A DNA stretch of 64,000 bases from Symsagittifera roscoffensis (lineage: Eukaryota; Xenacoelomorpha; Acoela; Convolutidae): contig NC_087071.1 of NCBI RefSeq assembly GCF_963678635.1, positions 12,911,088-12,975,087 on the forward strand. The letters run 5' to 3'. Shown here piece by piece: positions 13,130-26,500 of the stretch (position 1 is its first letter; each line of letters starts with the position of its first letter). A program made the translations under genes and the position numbers. The notes under the pieces are model-generated. The model ran no database searches. It was not told the origin of the DNA and saw only the letters and a program-made list of their open reading frames with translations.

Positions 13130-13465
13130 CAGTAGCGTGCCGAGGGGTTGGGAGTCCAGAAGGCGACCGCCTCCTTCTATAATTCGGATTGCCAAACTTT
13201 TCCAGAGGGTCCCCCTTTGGTATAAGTTTACTACATCCATTTTTGCTATTCAACCTCACAATCTTTCTAAAGACGCCTTTGGCGCCATTATGAATAATTT
13301 TTAGGGGGGAGCGTGAGCCGGAAAACGCAGGTTTTTTGTCACAATTTTGCAAAATCTGCCTAAAAACGCCTCTTTTAGACTGTTTTTTGAAAAATTTTCC
13401 TGCGGCACACAAACTTTTTCAAAAAACTGCCGCCTCCCCCTTAAATGTTTCTGCGCACGCTACTG
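13130..13465. mobile_element. MITE with CAGTAGCGTGC terminal inverted repeats
   Basis: A perfect 11-bp inverted end (CAGTAGCGTGC at 13130-13140, GCACGCTACTG at 13455-13465) bounds 336 bp without a transposase. Its interior, including a CTAAAAACGCC word and an adjacent GCGGCAC/GCGGCGC word, is clearly related to the interior of the element at 19893-20294, although the ends differ. No 8-bp target duplication is visible. Open frames crossing it are incidental. Confidence 0.8.
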
Positions 13466-13857
13466 GAACTAAGTATTTGAATACCATCATTTTTCTGATG
13501 AAAAATAACGTTTTGAGCTATTTAAGTTTAAATATCGGCCTGAAGTCCCTTTGGCAAGAATTCTCATCGGCCTGTTGTCCCAGACTCCTAGGTGAGTTAT
13601 CGCAGTTCACATGATACAAAATGACCCAATCAAAATTGGCCATTTAAAAAATTCAAGTTTTTCTGGAAAAAAACCATCCTGAATACAAATATTCAAAGGT
13701 TTCCAAAAAAAAACAATTAGCTTTTATCCAGGTCAAATTTTTCAATAATTTTTTCATGGTCAACTAAAATATAAGCAAACTTTTTAAATTATTGATTTGA
13801 TTTGAATAAAAAAACACACCCGGTTTAATCAATTAAAACTTGTTGAGGCATCCATAA
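13466..13857. other. AT-rich spacer between a MITE and a hairpin
   Basis: No supported gene. Confidence 0.3.
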
Positions 13858-13939
13858 AGTTGAACATGAATCAATTTAATTGGCTGTCTGCCGCATTCTG
13901 TTGCGGCAGACAGCCAATTAAACTGCTTCATGTTTAACT
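13858..13939. repeat. 38-bp-arm hairpin with 6-base loop
   Basis: The left arm reads AGTTGAACATGAATCAATTT and continues to 13895. The right arm is its inverted copy with about three mismatches. The inner 21 pairs (TTTAATTGGCTGTCTGCCGC plus the next base) are perfect and close on a 6-base loop, TTCTGT. It could be a miRNA-like precursor, a small palindromic element or a cruciform. Confidence 0.85.
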
Positions 13940-14548
13940 GTAAAATCTGAATGAAAGAGACGAAACCCGTTTGAATCTCACAAAAACTTCTTCTCAGTAC
14001 CATATGGGGAAATATTTGGGTTCAAGTCAACAACCCCTCTGTGATATCTACATAAGAATTGCCACCCCTTTAAAAGAAAAATAACCAAATTAGCACTAAG
14101 GCGTTCTCTAATTATAATCGAACTTGCTGCTTACTGATCGGTAGAAAAATCAACGAACTTAAACTACTCATTAATTACCCCCTTCTATTGAAAGGGTTGG
14201 GTAACTGTTAAGCAGCCCCAAGATTCTGAGTAAGCTATGGAAACGAAGTACTAGTCTCACCATTTTTATATGGGAAGGAGAAATATCGAGAACCTTGAAC
14301 ATCCTAAACATCCACGGTTTGCTGGGTTTTTACAAAGTATGTTAACTTAAAGTCTGTTGCAGGTTTTCTGACGCAGAAATTGCGCGTAAGTAAATTGAAA
14401 GTCTGATATTTTTTCGGCTTCCTATAAAAGTTTTAGCCTTGACAATCCACTATAACCAAAATGATCAATCACATTACCTCTATTAATCCAGCTGACATCT
14501 CGTCGAAAATTAGAAAAAGTAGAGTGACTTAAGTTCTACTGGTTAACT

Positions 14549-16240
14549 CATAGAGTGATTTCAGATAGGGTACACCGTCTGCTTGTCACGCTATCTTATT
14601 TTCGGCCGGATAGATTCGTGCAACTTCTTAGTCTAATACCGATTTTAATCTCACTCTTATATCTGCTAGTCTCAGTTAGTCTCAATAGATCTTGAGTATA
14701 CTTGTTTATTGCGAGAAGGTCTCTTTCGGGGAGGCAACTAAGTTCTAAGTTAAATTCAAATCTCTCTGGTGCTGAAATTACAAGTAATTTCAACCTTACA
14801 AATAAATGGGTTGTTAGTTAGATGGATCATGATTGGTTAGTATTAAATATTTTATGGTGATAAAGTATTCAATAAAAAAATATAGTTTAGATCTGGTTCC
14901 ACCCATCCGGGGTTTACAGAGTTTTTGAATCTTTTATCTTCTATTTGTAATGAAGGATGGATGATGATCATTGGTATTTGGCGAGCATCAATTCTTATTC
15001 CGTTCTTGGAAAAGTAAACTCCAGGAAGCTGGAATTGTCGACATGAAGTTGTTAGTTGTTGTTCGACAAAGACTGTGACTGCCAACGAAATCAATCTGAT
15101 TTCAAGATGGTTTGTTATGATTGTTCGTTCTGCTTCGGCGGAGAACTGACTGCGTTTCCTTATTGTCTGCAAGTGACTTGAAGGTTGAGTTTGGAGGGAA
15201 TGCCTTGTAACTCGGATCTGTACGTATACTTGAACATCGAGGTGGTCATTTGTCTGCTTCAATGAAATACTTTTCTGTGAAGTCAAGTCGTACTTCAAAT
15301 CCTTTTGAGTTGTGATTGTGGGCGGCAAATCGGTTGTGTTTAGCCATTCTGTAGGCTGAGTATGAGGGGGTCGTCTAGTTTCTTGATGCTCGTCTTTGTG
15401 GTCATGTATGATCTACATACTGCATTTTACGATTTACATTTTATAAAAATTTGTTAATTAAGTTTTTATTTATGATTTCTATTAGTTATTATCGCAAAAG
15501 CGTTTTAATTTTAGCTCTGTTATTTTTGAAGAGTTACTCACCCTTGAGTAGCTTTCGTCAAAAATAGGGAGTGGTTCACAAAGCGTGTTTCTAGCACGGT
15601 GGGTTAGGACGGCTGTTAAGCATGCTCAGGACGTCCTCTTCCGGTGGGTTAGGCCAGGAGTGAGGGTGTGGTTGCTTGCTGGTTTTTTGTGGGGTCCTGT
15701 TTTGTGTTAACCTTTAATGTTGTGTTTATTACTGGTTTTTTCCTTTTGTTGTTTTGGTTGTGACCTTTTCTTAAAAATCAAATTGTTTGGTATGGGTTTG
15801 GCTTTCGACTTTTCGGTATTTTACTATTTCTTTTTTAGACATGTCAATGGTCTTCAAAAGAATAAATTATCCAGTTCGTAAGCTGGTTTAATCCGGTTTG
15901 GGTACCGTTGGTTTTCTTTTCTTAGTCATGCTTTTAGTTTGTGGTTTATGGTGTTTAGTAAGCTGCGTTGATTAGTTTAGTTCAATATATAATTCCTGTC
16001 TAACCTGGTTAAGAGAAAGTTGGAAACTTATTACCGCTTCTTTGAGTTGTTGTTAGTGAAAGTTACAATTTAGTTTAATATTTTAAACAATTCGTGGTGG
16101 GCGAGCTGTGCGAGTTTGGATAGGATTCTTGTGCGAGTGAATATAAAAAAAATGATTTAAAAGGTTAGTACTGCTCCCTTTTTGTATAAATTTACTACTT
16201 AGAGATTGAATCTTACTGCTTTTTGGGGGTTTAATATATT
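14549..16240 (-). mobile_element. LTR-like block of the env-bearing element (- orientation)
   Basis: This is the reverse complement of the block at 4150-5905, with matching words along its length: GAGTGATTTCAGATAGG at the outer end, the GCATGCTCAGGACGTCC region near 15620, AATAAATTATCCAGTT near 15862, and the AAGTAGTAAATTTATAC word read on the minus strand near 16190. An open frame of 158 codons on the minus strand (15328-14852) lies inside it. It shows no domain and probably reflects non-coding LTR sequence. Confidence 0.55.
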
Positions 16241-17250
16241 AATTGATTTTTATCGTATTGAATTTTACTACATTAGGGAAAATAATATATAGATTAATTT
16301 ACTACCGTGGGTATGAGATTTTACTGCATCAATTAGTGCTGTTGGTTAAGTAAAATTTATAATGGATAAAAGAGTTTTGTATTTTAATTTGTTTTTTCTT
16401 GTTTGTAGATGATCGTGATGTGAAGACTATAGAAATAATGAAAATCATTTATAAAGAATGGTTAGTTGTATTTCTGAAACAGTTAATTTTAACTTATTCA
16501 TTTGATATTTACCTATTCGTCTGGAAAGAAGCCATGAGAAAAAACATCGTGAATAGCATCAGATGTGGTTAGTAGTGTTGCTAATATGCGGATGATATTT
16601 TTAGTCTGAAGCAGTGGCCAAAGCAATTGGAATGCTTTAATGGTATCTATTTCTTCAGTGCCATAGGAGAATTCATGAGGTGTGTTTTTGGATTAGATTA
16701 TAAAGTTTGTGATTATATTTAGTGTTGTGGATAAATTCTAAAATGGGTTTTCGTATAGGTTGAAAATAATCATGCGGAACAATTAGTGGTCGGGATTCTT
16801 CTGCGTTGAAGACTTTGATGAGGGGACAGAATATATACATATGCCTGATGGGGTCATAATTAGGGAGGATACCTTGAAAGTTAGTATTTTTAATACAGTA
16901 TGTGAAATTAAGAAAAAACGGTGATGTGTATTTGGAATTAATGATTTGAAATCTGTGGTTAGGTTGTCGTGATGGTGTGTGTAAGTCAAAATGATTTTGT
17001 GTGAAACGTTAATAAGTGTAGGTGTGTGTTTGCTTAGTTCTCAACATGATATCGTGCGAACAGTGCAAATCACGTTCTTTGGGTGTAAAGAAGCGAAAGG
17101 TTAGTGAAAAAGGTTCAGTTTTTTTTTCATAAAATGATTGACAAGCTTGGATGTCAGATAGTGCTTCTGAGATGATGTGATAGTGTTTTTTGTCAAGTAT
17201 ACTAAGTGTGAATACTTAAGGTGTTTTAATTAAAAATTTTTTTGTTAATT
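16240..17250 (-). pseudogene. Internal coding remnant of the inverted LTR element
   Basis: On the minus strand, beside the LTR-like block, broken frames continue between stops. The longest uninterrupted part is 16989-16783, and a further piece lies near 16680-16520. The position on the inner side of the LTR suggests the 3' coding end of the element. The product is not recognised. Confidence 0.35.
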
Positions 17251-17852
17251 GTGGCTTAGCAAATTGATCTTCATCAGGAAATTGATCGTGGTTAGGTCTG
17301 ATGATGTTGTGGTCATACTAGTCAATTGAATAGTCGCTAGCTTGGGGTGCAGTGAGGGTTTTTAGTAATTTTTTGAATCCTACGTGCGTGAATTGTCGAG
17401 GTGTTAGTGCTGCAGTTAGTCTGAATAATTCGTTTTTATTTCTTTCAATGTCTTGTGTGGTGTTAAGGAGTTTTAAAGCAAGAGGATTTGTAAAATTATA
17501 ATAGAATGGGTATTAATACATGTTCGTATACAAAGTTATGTGGTTCACGCAGAACTAACGCAGAAATATTGCAAGTTTTGCAGCAAATGATTTGCAAAAA
17601 TGTAAAAATTATAATCCGTATTAATCAATTAAAATGGATTTTAAATCGATTATAATCCATTATAATAGATTTTATTGGATTGTGTTTTTACGAAAATAAT
17701 TGATTAAAAAAGACAATATAATCGATTTTGAGCTCTAAATTTGAAACAATAATGGATTATATTGACAACATTTTAGGCAACAGTTTTCCATTATAATCGA
17801 TTATCATCCATGGAACTCCGGTGCGGGAGTCTATTTATAACCAGGCGCGGAT

Positions 17853-17880
17853 TTAGGGGGGGGGGGGGGGAAGTAAAGAC
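17853..17880. mobile_element. Truncated end of the hAT-like MITE
   Basis: CCAGGCGCGGATTTAGG followed by a G run matches the first bases of the element at 19893. The rest is missing, cut at the junction of the tandem duplication. Confidence 0.7.
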
Positions 17881-19892
17881 AATTATATTGTCTTTTTTAA
17901 TCAATTATTTTCGTAAAAACACAATCCAATAAAATCTATTATAATGGATTATAATCGATTTAAAATCCATTTTAATTGATTTTAATTGATTTTGTGTTAA
18001 CCTTTAATGTTGTGTTTTTTACTGGTTTTTTCCTTTTGTTGTTTTGGTTGTGACCTTTTCTTAAAAATCAAATCGTTTGGTATGGGTTTGGCTTTCGACT
18101 TTTCGGTATTTTACTATTTCTTTTTTAGACATGTCAATGGTCTTCAAAAGAATAAATTATCCAGTTCGTAAGCTGGTTTAATCCGGTTTGGGTACCGTTG
18201 GTTTTCTTTTCTTAGTCATGCTTTTAGTTTGTGGTTTATGGTGTTTAGTAAGCTGCGTTGGTTAGTTTAGTTCAATATATAATTCCTGTCTAACCTGGTT
18301 AAGAGAAAAATGGAAACTTATTACCGCTTCTTTGAGTTGTTGTTAGTGAAAGTTACAATTTAGTTTAATATTTTAAACAATTCGTGGTGGGCGAGCTGTG
18401 CGAGTTTGGATAGGATTCTTGTGCGAGTGAATATAAAAAAAATGATTTAAAAGGTTAGTACTGCTCCCTTTTTGTATAAATTTACTACTTAGAGATTGAA
18501 TCTTACTGCTTTTTGGGGGTTTAATATATTAATTGATTTTTATCGTATTGAATTTTACTACATTAGGGAAAATAATATATAGATTAATTTACTACCGTGG
18601 GTATGAGATTTTACTGCATCAATTAGTGCTGTTGGTTAAGTAAAATTTACAATGGATAAAAGAGTTTTGTATTTTAATTTGTTTTTTCTTGTTTGTAGAT
18701 GATCGTGATGTGAAGACTATAGAAATAATGAAAAACATTTATAAAGAATGGTTAGTTGTATTTCTGAAACAGTTAATTTTAACTTATTCATTTGATATTT
18801 ACCTATTCGTCTGGAAAGAAGCCATGAGAAAAAACATCGTGAATAGCATCAGATGTGGTTAGTAGTAATGCTAATATGCGGATGATATTTTTAGTCTGAA
18901 GCAGTGGCCAAAGCAATTGGAATGCTTTAATGGTATCTATTTCTTGAGTGCCATAGGAGAATTCATGAGGTGTGTTTTTGGATTAGATTATAAAGTTTGT
19001 GATTATATTTAGTGTTGTGGATAAATTCTAAAATGGGTTTTCGTATAGGTTGAAAATAATCATGCGGAACAATTAGTGGTCGGGATTCTTCTGCGTTGAA
19101 GACTTTGGTGAGGGGACAGAATATATACTTATGCGTGATGGGGTCATAATTAGGGAGGATGCCTTGAAAGTTAGTATTTTTAATACAGTATGTGAAATTA
19201 AGAAAAAACGGTGATGTGTATTTGGAATTAATGATTTGAAATCTGTGGTTAGGTTGTCGTGATGGTGTGTGTAAGTCAAAATGATTTTGTGTGAAACGTT
19301 AATAAGTGTAGGTGTGTGTTTGCTTAGTTCTCAACATGATATCGTGCGAACAGTGCAAGTCACGTTCTTTGGGTGTAAAGAAGCGAAAGGTTAGTGAAAA
19401 AGGTTCAGTTTTTTTTCATAAAATGATTGACAAGCTTGGATGTCAGATAGTGCTTCTGAGATGATGTGATAGTGTTTTTTGTCAAGTATACTAAGTGTGA
19501 ATAATTAAGGTGTTTTAATTTAAAAAATTTTTGTTAATTTGTAAAATTATAATAGAATGGGTATTAATACATGTTCGTCTACAAAGTTATGTGGTTCACG
19601 CAGAACTAACGCAGAAATATTGCAAGTTTTGCAGCAAATGATTTGCAAAAATGTAAAAATTATAATCCGTATTAATCAATTAAAATGGATTTTAAATCGA
19701 TTATAATCCATTATAATAGATTTTATTGGATTGTGTTTTTACGAAAATAATTGATTAAAAAAGACAATATAATCGATTTTGAGCTCTAAATTTGAAACAA
19801 TAATGGATTATATTGACAACATTTTAGGCAACAGTTTTCCATTATAATCGATTATCATCCATGGAACTCCGGTGCGGGAGTCTATTTATAAC

Positions 19893-20294
19893 CAGGCGCG
19901 GATTTAGGGGGGGGGGTGGGGTGGCGTTGGGCGATTGCATTCCCTCAGGGATTCGACCCCCTGCCGACCCAAATAGTGCCCCATTTGATACTTTTTAATA
20001 AATCCATTTTTGGCCGAGCGACCCTAAAATTTTTCAAGAGGCTCCCTCGGCGCCAATATACACTAATTTTGATGGGGGAGCGCGCGCCGAAAAAACGCGA
20101 TTGTTTGGTCAAATTTTCCAAAAAGTGCCTAAAAACGCCTTTTTTGGACTGTTTTTTCAAATGTTTGCCTGCGGCGCAGAAAGTTTGGGGAACTAAATTG
20201 TGCTTGGGGAGAGCTCAAAAAATCAATTCGGTCGACTTAAAAAAAATGTCGACAAAATTTTTGAAAACGTTTGAAAATCCTAGATCCGCCCCTG
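19893..20294. mobile_element. hAT-like MITE with 8-bp target duplication
   Basis: The ends CAGGCGCGGATTTAGG and CCTAGATCCGCCCCTG are inverted repeats (13 of 16 match). They are flanked by TTTATAAC (19885-19892) and TTTACAAC (20295-20302), an 8-bp target duplication with one change. CAG-starting ends plus an 8-bp duplication fit the hAT superfamily. The 402-bp interior has no transposase. The open frame at 19916-20332 only crosses it. Confidence 0.75.
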
Positions 20295-20516
20295 TTTACA
20301 ACCCCCCTCTCTTGAAACGGGGGAGATTGTGAATTAGATCCACGCTTTTGCCTCATAATATGGTTTTTACTATAATTTAGAGCGAAAAGAATATAAGAGA
20401 ACAATTTTCAGAAAGTATATTTGTTATTTTATCGCTTTTATGCTTAGGTGAATGCGTACAAAACAATTTGATCTGCTTGTGCAGCCAGATTTTGTTACTG
20501 CTATGATATTTTTCAG

Positions 20517-23500
20517 TGGTCGAATACGAAGATGCCACGAACTCCAGTGGTATCGTAATTGGCATTACAATGACATTCACGCCAGGCACTCTGTACCGAG
20601 ATGAGTCAGTGGTCTTTCAGCTGAACAGTGAAGGCTGGTTTTTCGACAATGGTTACACAGATGGCCAACCAGGAAATGGACTGGAACAGGGAAGAGCTTA
20701 CAGCTACCGACTGGAAGACAGCATCGGCAGAGAAATCACCGAGATCTTTTGCACTCGTAAGAAATGCATTTTTCAGACTTAAGACGCGTATGTTGGCTTT
20801 TTCTGTTTTGTTCCAATCAGTGTCCTTCTTTTTTGCTACAATCAAGGTTGTGTAGTTTTGATTGTGAGATTTTTTTAGCGTTTGCAGGACTGGGTGTTTG
20901 GCAAAATATTTTGGGAGGTTATGAACAAAAAGTCGCGGTTTTTCGACCTGCTATCCTTCCATCAATACTGGTATATGTTATCTTAGTGCCGAATATGTCA
21001 TAGAAAACTTACATTGTTCAACCAGAAACGGCTAACGGTAACAGTGCCAACGGTATTTCCAAACACTTCTGTTAGAAAAAAATAGGCGGCAGAAGTGAGA
21101 GGAAGTCATAGGAAAGTTTGAGGTAGCTTTTTAACTGTTCAAATTGTTTTCCTATATTACCATAATGGCGCTAAAATTTTATCTTAGTCACGCCAAAAGT
21201 TCGTTTCAGTCGCGCCTACGATTTATCTTAATGGGGCCGGAAAAAAATGTTTTTGTCTTGCCAAAGGCCTCGAACTGACAAAAATGGATTAGGATCGATT
21301 TTAGTATGAAAAAATTACGTTGATTAAATTGAGATCGATTTTAGTATGAAAAAAGACGTTGATTAATTTTAGATCGATTTCAGCATGAAAAAAGTATGAA
21401 GATAAAACGAGAAAGATGATGATTGATTTGGATCGATTTAAAATTGATTTAAATTGATCTTAAATCCCAGCTAAAATAAAGTTGATCCAAATCGATTTTA
21501 AATCAATTTAAATGCATTTTTCCAGTCTGATTTTGTTTTTTAATTTTAAGGGGATTAAAAGGGATTTAAATCAATTCAAATCGATTTTTTTTTGAGATTT
21601 ATCAGTTTCGAAATTTGATTGCATTTATTCATTGCCTATCATTTTTCATTTTACATCCATAGCGTTTTGTAGCATAAAAAAGACCAAATAAGAAGACCAA
21701 AATATCGATAAAATTTCCTAATTTTCTTGCATATTTTGAGTTCAAAAACTGATCTATATTGACCCTTTTCTTAATTCGTTTTATAAGTTCTGCCCAAAAT
21801 CTGATTCATTATCATATTTTCCTATGATATAATTGCGTATTAACGAGGTCAAATTTTAATTAATTCTGATTTTTTTCTTGTTTGTTACATAGGACTTTGC
21901 AAAATCTGTTTTACAACAGTTTTCTATAACTTCATTGCATTTTTTCGAGCTTTAAACTGATTTATGTGGATAATTTTATTGAATTGTATTACATCTGGCA
22001 TGAGTTTTACATTTAAAAAATCGAGAATAAAAATTTCCAACAATTTTTAAAGGGTATGTTTTTTTTCGCCTTGTTAGCAAAAAAATATCTATTTTATTGG
22101 GTCGGAAAACCCATCGAAATCGATTTAAATCTTAGACACTTTTTTAGACACTTAAATCGACTTAAAATTTTCAAAAAGATCGATTTAAATTGATTCAAAA
22201 TGGATTTAAGTGAGATTCCGATGGATTTTAATGAGTCGGAAAATCCATCGAAATCGATTTAAATCGATTTTTTAGACACTTAAATCGATTTGAAATTTTC
22301 AAAAAAATCGATTTAAATTGATTTAAAATCCTATTGAGTTCATAAAATGTACATGGTTAATCGATTTAAATCGATATAAAATCGATTTAAAATGAATTTA
22401 AATCGACCGGAAACCATTTCTGTGCGGGTTATAAACGCCTCAAAAATCTTGTCTTAATCCCACTAAAAATTTTGTTTCTATCCTATCAAAAATCATATCC
22501 TACTCGTTTCAAGCATTTGTATTATTCACGTCCAAGTTATCTCTTAGCCGCACCAAAAAACTTTTTTAGTCGCACCAAAATCGTATGTCGAGCCGAAAAA
22601 GTTGTTTCGTAGGGATAAAGTCTTGTGTTCATCAAATCTAAGTTTTCTCTTGGTCGCGTCAAAAACCTATTTTTAGTCGTTCAAAGTCTTAGCCACAACA
22701 AAAACATAATTTAGTCGCCCCCAAGTCTCATTCTGGCTGCGCTACTGACTTATCCCATTCGCGCCAACATCCTACCTGTCTCTAAATCGCACTAACGTTT
22801 CTTATTGGTAGCGCATTGTCTTATCTGCGCGAGAATTCTTTTTTAGTCGCACCAAAGTCTCATCTGATTTAAGCCAAAATCTTATAGTAAACGCATTAAA
22901 CAATAAATCTGGCAAAACATAGTAGAATGATCGTAGCAATTTCTGATTTCAAAAATTTTACGCGAAGATAATTGTGGTCAATCAAACAACCATACGATAA
23001 CTTTTTCGAAAAAAATATAATCATCATCATAGAAGATTATTGACTGCTAACTACTCAATTTAGTTGTCAAGCTTGAACAAATTCCAACCCAAAAAAGGCC
23101 TAACTTTTTTTGTGTGGTTATGAAAAAACATGTTTCAAAACAATTCACTAAATAAACCACTAAGCCCCGGGTGCACGAGATTTGTTGCGCTTGTTGAACG
23201 AAAAACAATCTAACTCAGCCAACATCGTTTTGCGAGCAGAAAATGGTTAAGCGTGTCTTCTTTAGATTGATAGGATCCGAGGTCAAATGGGGATAAAGCT
23301 GTGCCTTCAACTAAATTTTCACTAAAACGAAAAAGCTGTACTGAGAACTTTGTCGGCCAACTTACAGGAACCGATTTTTGTTTTAAATACCCGCTGCTTA
23401 CAGCTGTAGACACTTTTCTCACGTTACCCACCCTGATTTAGGCTTCCACTGAATCTAGTGCTTACTTGGTTAGCTGTAGTGTACCAGGAGGGCTGGTGCG

Positions 23501-26500
23501 CGCTATTTTTTTCCCAGATGCATGGGAGTTCATTTTTCATGCATGGGAGTTCATTTGGGAGTTCAACAATTCTTGAATAAAGGATGCTAAAACCGCCAAC
23601 TCTCAATTAACCGCCAAATTTTTTTAAGTTGCGCAGCGGGGTGGTTTAAGAAAAGACCATGGGGTTGGAATTTATGGATAGACTTTGGTGGAGTGACATA
23701 AGAAAAGACCTTCTTGCGGCTTAAAAAAGACTGGGTCGTGCCAGTTTTTTTTCTGTGATGGAAATTTTCGGTCGTGCTGTTCGAGCTATTATCGTTGGTT
23801 GCTCCAGTTTTTTGGTCACGTTTTTTTTGGTCAATCCTGTATGTAATTTCCAAAGATTTCCTAACCCTAAGTTATGCCGGTCCGGAATTATTAAATTTGG
23901 GTGGGGCCGGTCTGATCTTCAGTTGCAGACATCGACTCATGGTTCTTTCTTAAATTTAAAAGTTTTCTGAATTTGAGGTTAGGTCATGATGACTTCATTT
24001 TAGGTCCTGCTCCTCCTTATGATCTGAGGACCACTTTGCAGAATGAAACCACTGCGCTCGTTGTGCACAAAAGGGTTCCTGCATCCCTTGCGAGTGGCTA
24101 TTACATAGGATTGCTTGAGATCGACCAATATTTCGACAACTTCGAAGGTGCGAAATTATTCTAGTATTGCTTATGAGGCAAGCACAAGTTCTGAAAACAA
24201 AAATTATTGTTATTTTGCGCCCTTAAAATGGCCAACAACATACTTTTCTTCAAAACGTTTTATATACGTTTTTTGCTTTTAATCAAACTTTTCATCCGAA
24301 ATGCTCTGAGTTGATTTTTTTAGTTGAAAAAAATAATTTCTTTGAATGAAACAGTTTTAGCTTCTTTTAGTATATCAAGTATTGCTGTTTAGTCAGATTT
24401 CGATTGACTGGGACTCCTAGTCAAAAAATTAATGCTGTTTTTACAGTTTTCAGTTTGAACTATATAATTTCAACTTTTTCTTTTTTTGCTACCTTTTGGT
24501 TGTGTTGTTCTCAAATTCTTGCTTCTTTCTTCACTGCATAGTGTTTATGAAAAACAACTACTGCGCAGACATTCTGATTTTGCATTGGGACACATTTATC
24601 ACACTCTGGCCTAGTTTTGTTAAAAGAATTAGTTGGTATACCAACTTCTATTTTTGTGTTTGATTCAGTTGTAATTTGAATTCGATTTCGTAACCTTCAA
24701 AACTGGTTGAAAATGTTTTTTTTTCTTAAATATTTCTTACCGACGCAGATATTGTGGTAGGTGGTAAATTTTTCGGATCTTGTTAACCCTCCCCCCACCC
24801 TCTATGGAACCTTGTAACGAATCTCCCCACCTATACAGAAAAATTTGAACAGTTAAGCAAATACGAATTTGGTACCTTGTAACTAAACCCCCCATATTGC
24901 AATGGGGGGGATTCTCAACAAGATCCCATTTTTCATATATTTAATCATTTTAAACGAAAGTCCAGCCAGTATTTAACGAAAGTGTTTGTTTTGCTTGATT
25001 TTTATTAAGGTTTAGCTGAGAAATTTTAAAATCTCATAATCACGTTTTAAAATGTGTTTACTGAAAAGACACAGAAAACAAAAAACGTTGAATTTTTTGT
25101 CCAAATTTTTTCTTTTACAACGGTAGTTAGCCATTTCATTGGTTACAAAACTTTTATATGCAGACTCTCTTTACATTTTTAATGTTCTTAATTATACATT
25201 CTTCACAGTGCCGCCTCTAAGTTTAGTCGCAAGAAATTGGTTATAACGGTTTATTATGTTGACTTTTTGACAAATTTAATTGTTTTTAATTACCAAAGTT
25301 GGGTGCTTAAAAGATTTATAATTGATTATAATCGTGATATTTTCCAAAAGATTATAATCCCTTAATAAATGGTTATAATTGATTATAGTTCATGCAGTAA
25401 AACTATAAGGTCATTTATAATTGATTATAATCATTTATAGTTTCTGATTTTGCCAAAAATATATAATTATGCCATATGTGTTATTTTTTTCGGTCAATAG
25501 CAAAATCTCTAAAAGTGAAATGTCTTGTCAGACTTTGGTTCATCTTTACCACAGAACAAATGTTTCTCAGATATCTTCAATTAATTCAAAGGCTGCAGCG
25601 GCAGGTGAAAAAAAGTTTTTCGAAACAATTTATCAAACTAAAGCATTGTGCTAATAATTTGGTGGCAAAAAAGTCGAAATGTGCCTCATGAAACAAATGG
25701 AATAAAAATTGAAAAAAAGTGTTATAAAATTTAACTGATGTGAAAACTGCTTAAAACATTTTTCCACTTATCAAATAAACCATAAAGACTACAAAAGCAT
25801 AAGAATTAAGCCATTCAGAATGAAAATAACAAGGGCAAACAAAAGGGAATATAATCGATTATAATCGATTATTACAGATATTTTCTGCAAAACACATGAA
25901 ATAGAAATTCTGAATAAACAATCTATGTATCAAAAGAATGTATGATAATTGATTCAAAATGGGCTTTAAAAAGATATTATAATCAATTATATGATTGAAG
26001 TTGATTTTTTTCTTAATTTTATGAAGACTGGTACAAAAAAAAACATAATATAACTGACTATTAACGCTTGAAACCGGATGTGAGTTTGTATGGTTTTTAG
26101 GTCAGACCATTTTTGCTTAGCTTTTCGAGAGCCTTCCTTCATGACCAACTAAAAAATTAAGGCTTTGTTCTTTTCCACCGAACTGTCGATAAATTGTATT
26201 ACTTCTTTTGAGTTCCTAAATTGCTGGACAGTTAACGTTGTTTTTGTTCCGAGTTTCGAAAACTTCCTGTGTTCGGTGTATTTTTTAAACACGTTTTGAC
26301 CTTTTAATTAGCCAATTTTGACAATCGAAGTCTTTCGATGCAGTTTTTTCAGACAAGTTTTGTCTTTGTATCTGTAATCACTGCAGTTTTCTTTTCAGAC
26401 AAAATTTGACTTTTTAATTATTCACTTTTGATGCTCGAAAACTTCGAAGATTTCTGTAATCGATGTATTTTTTTCAGACAAGTCTCGTCTTTGTATCTGT

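Larger units (their letters stand above)
15703..19912. repeat. Tandem duplication (unit about 2.3 kb)
   Basis: 15703-17260 is repeated at 17993-19540 (offset 2290) with few substitutions, and 17497-17868 is repeated at 19541-19912 (offset 2044). The second unit lacks about 240 bp (17258-17494). At the junction, 17893-17985 is an inverted copy of about 17635-17725, so the duplication arose through a rearrangement that also flipped a short piece. Confidence 0.85.

Noticed and set aside
14852-15328. 158-codon minus-strand frame
   Set aside because: It lies inside the LTR-like block, and the matching part of the + copy at 5.0-5.6 kb is not open in the same frame, so it is not supported as a gene.
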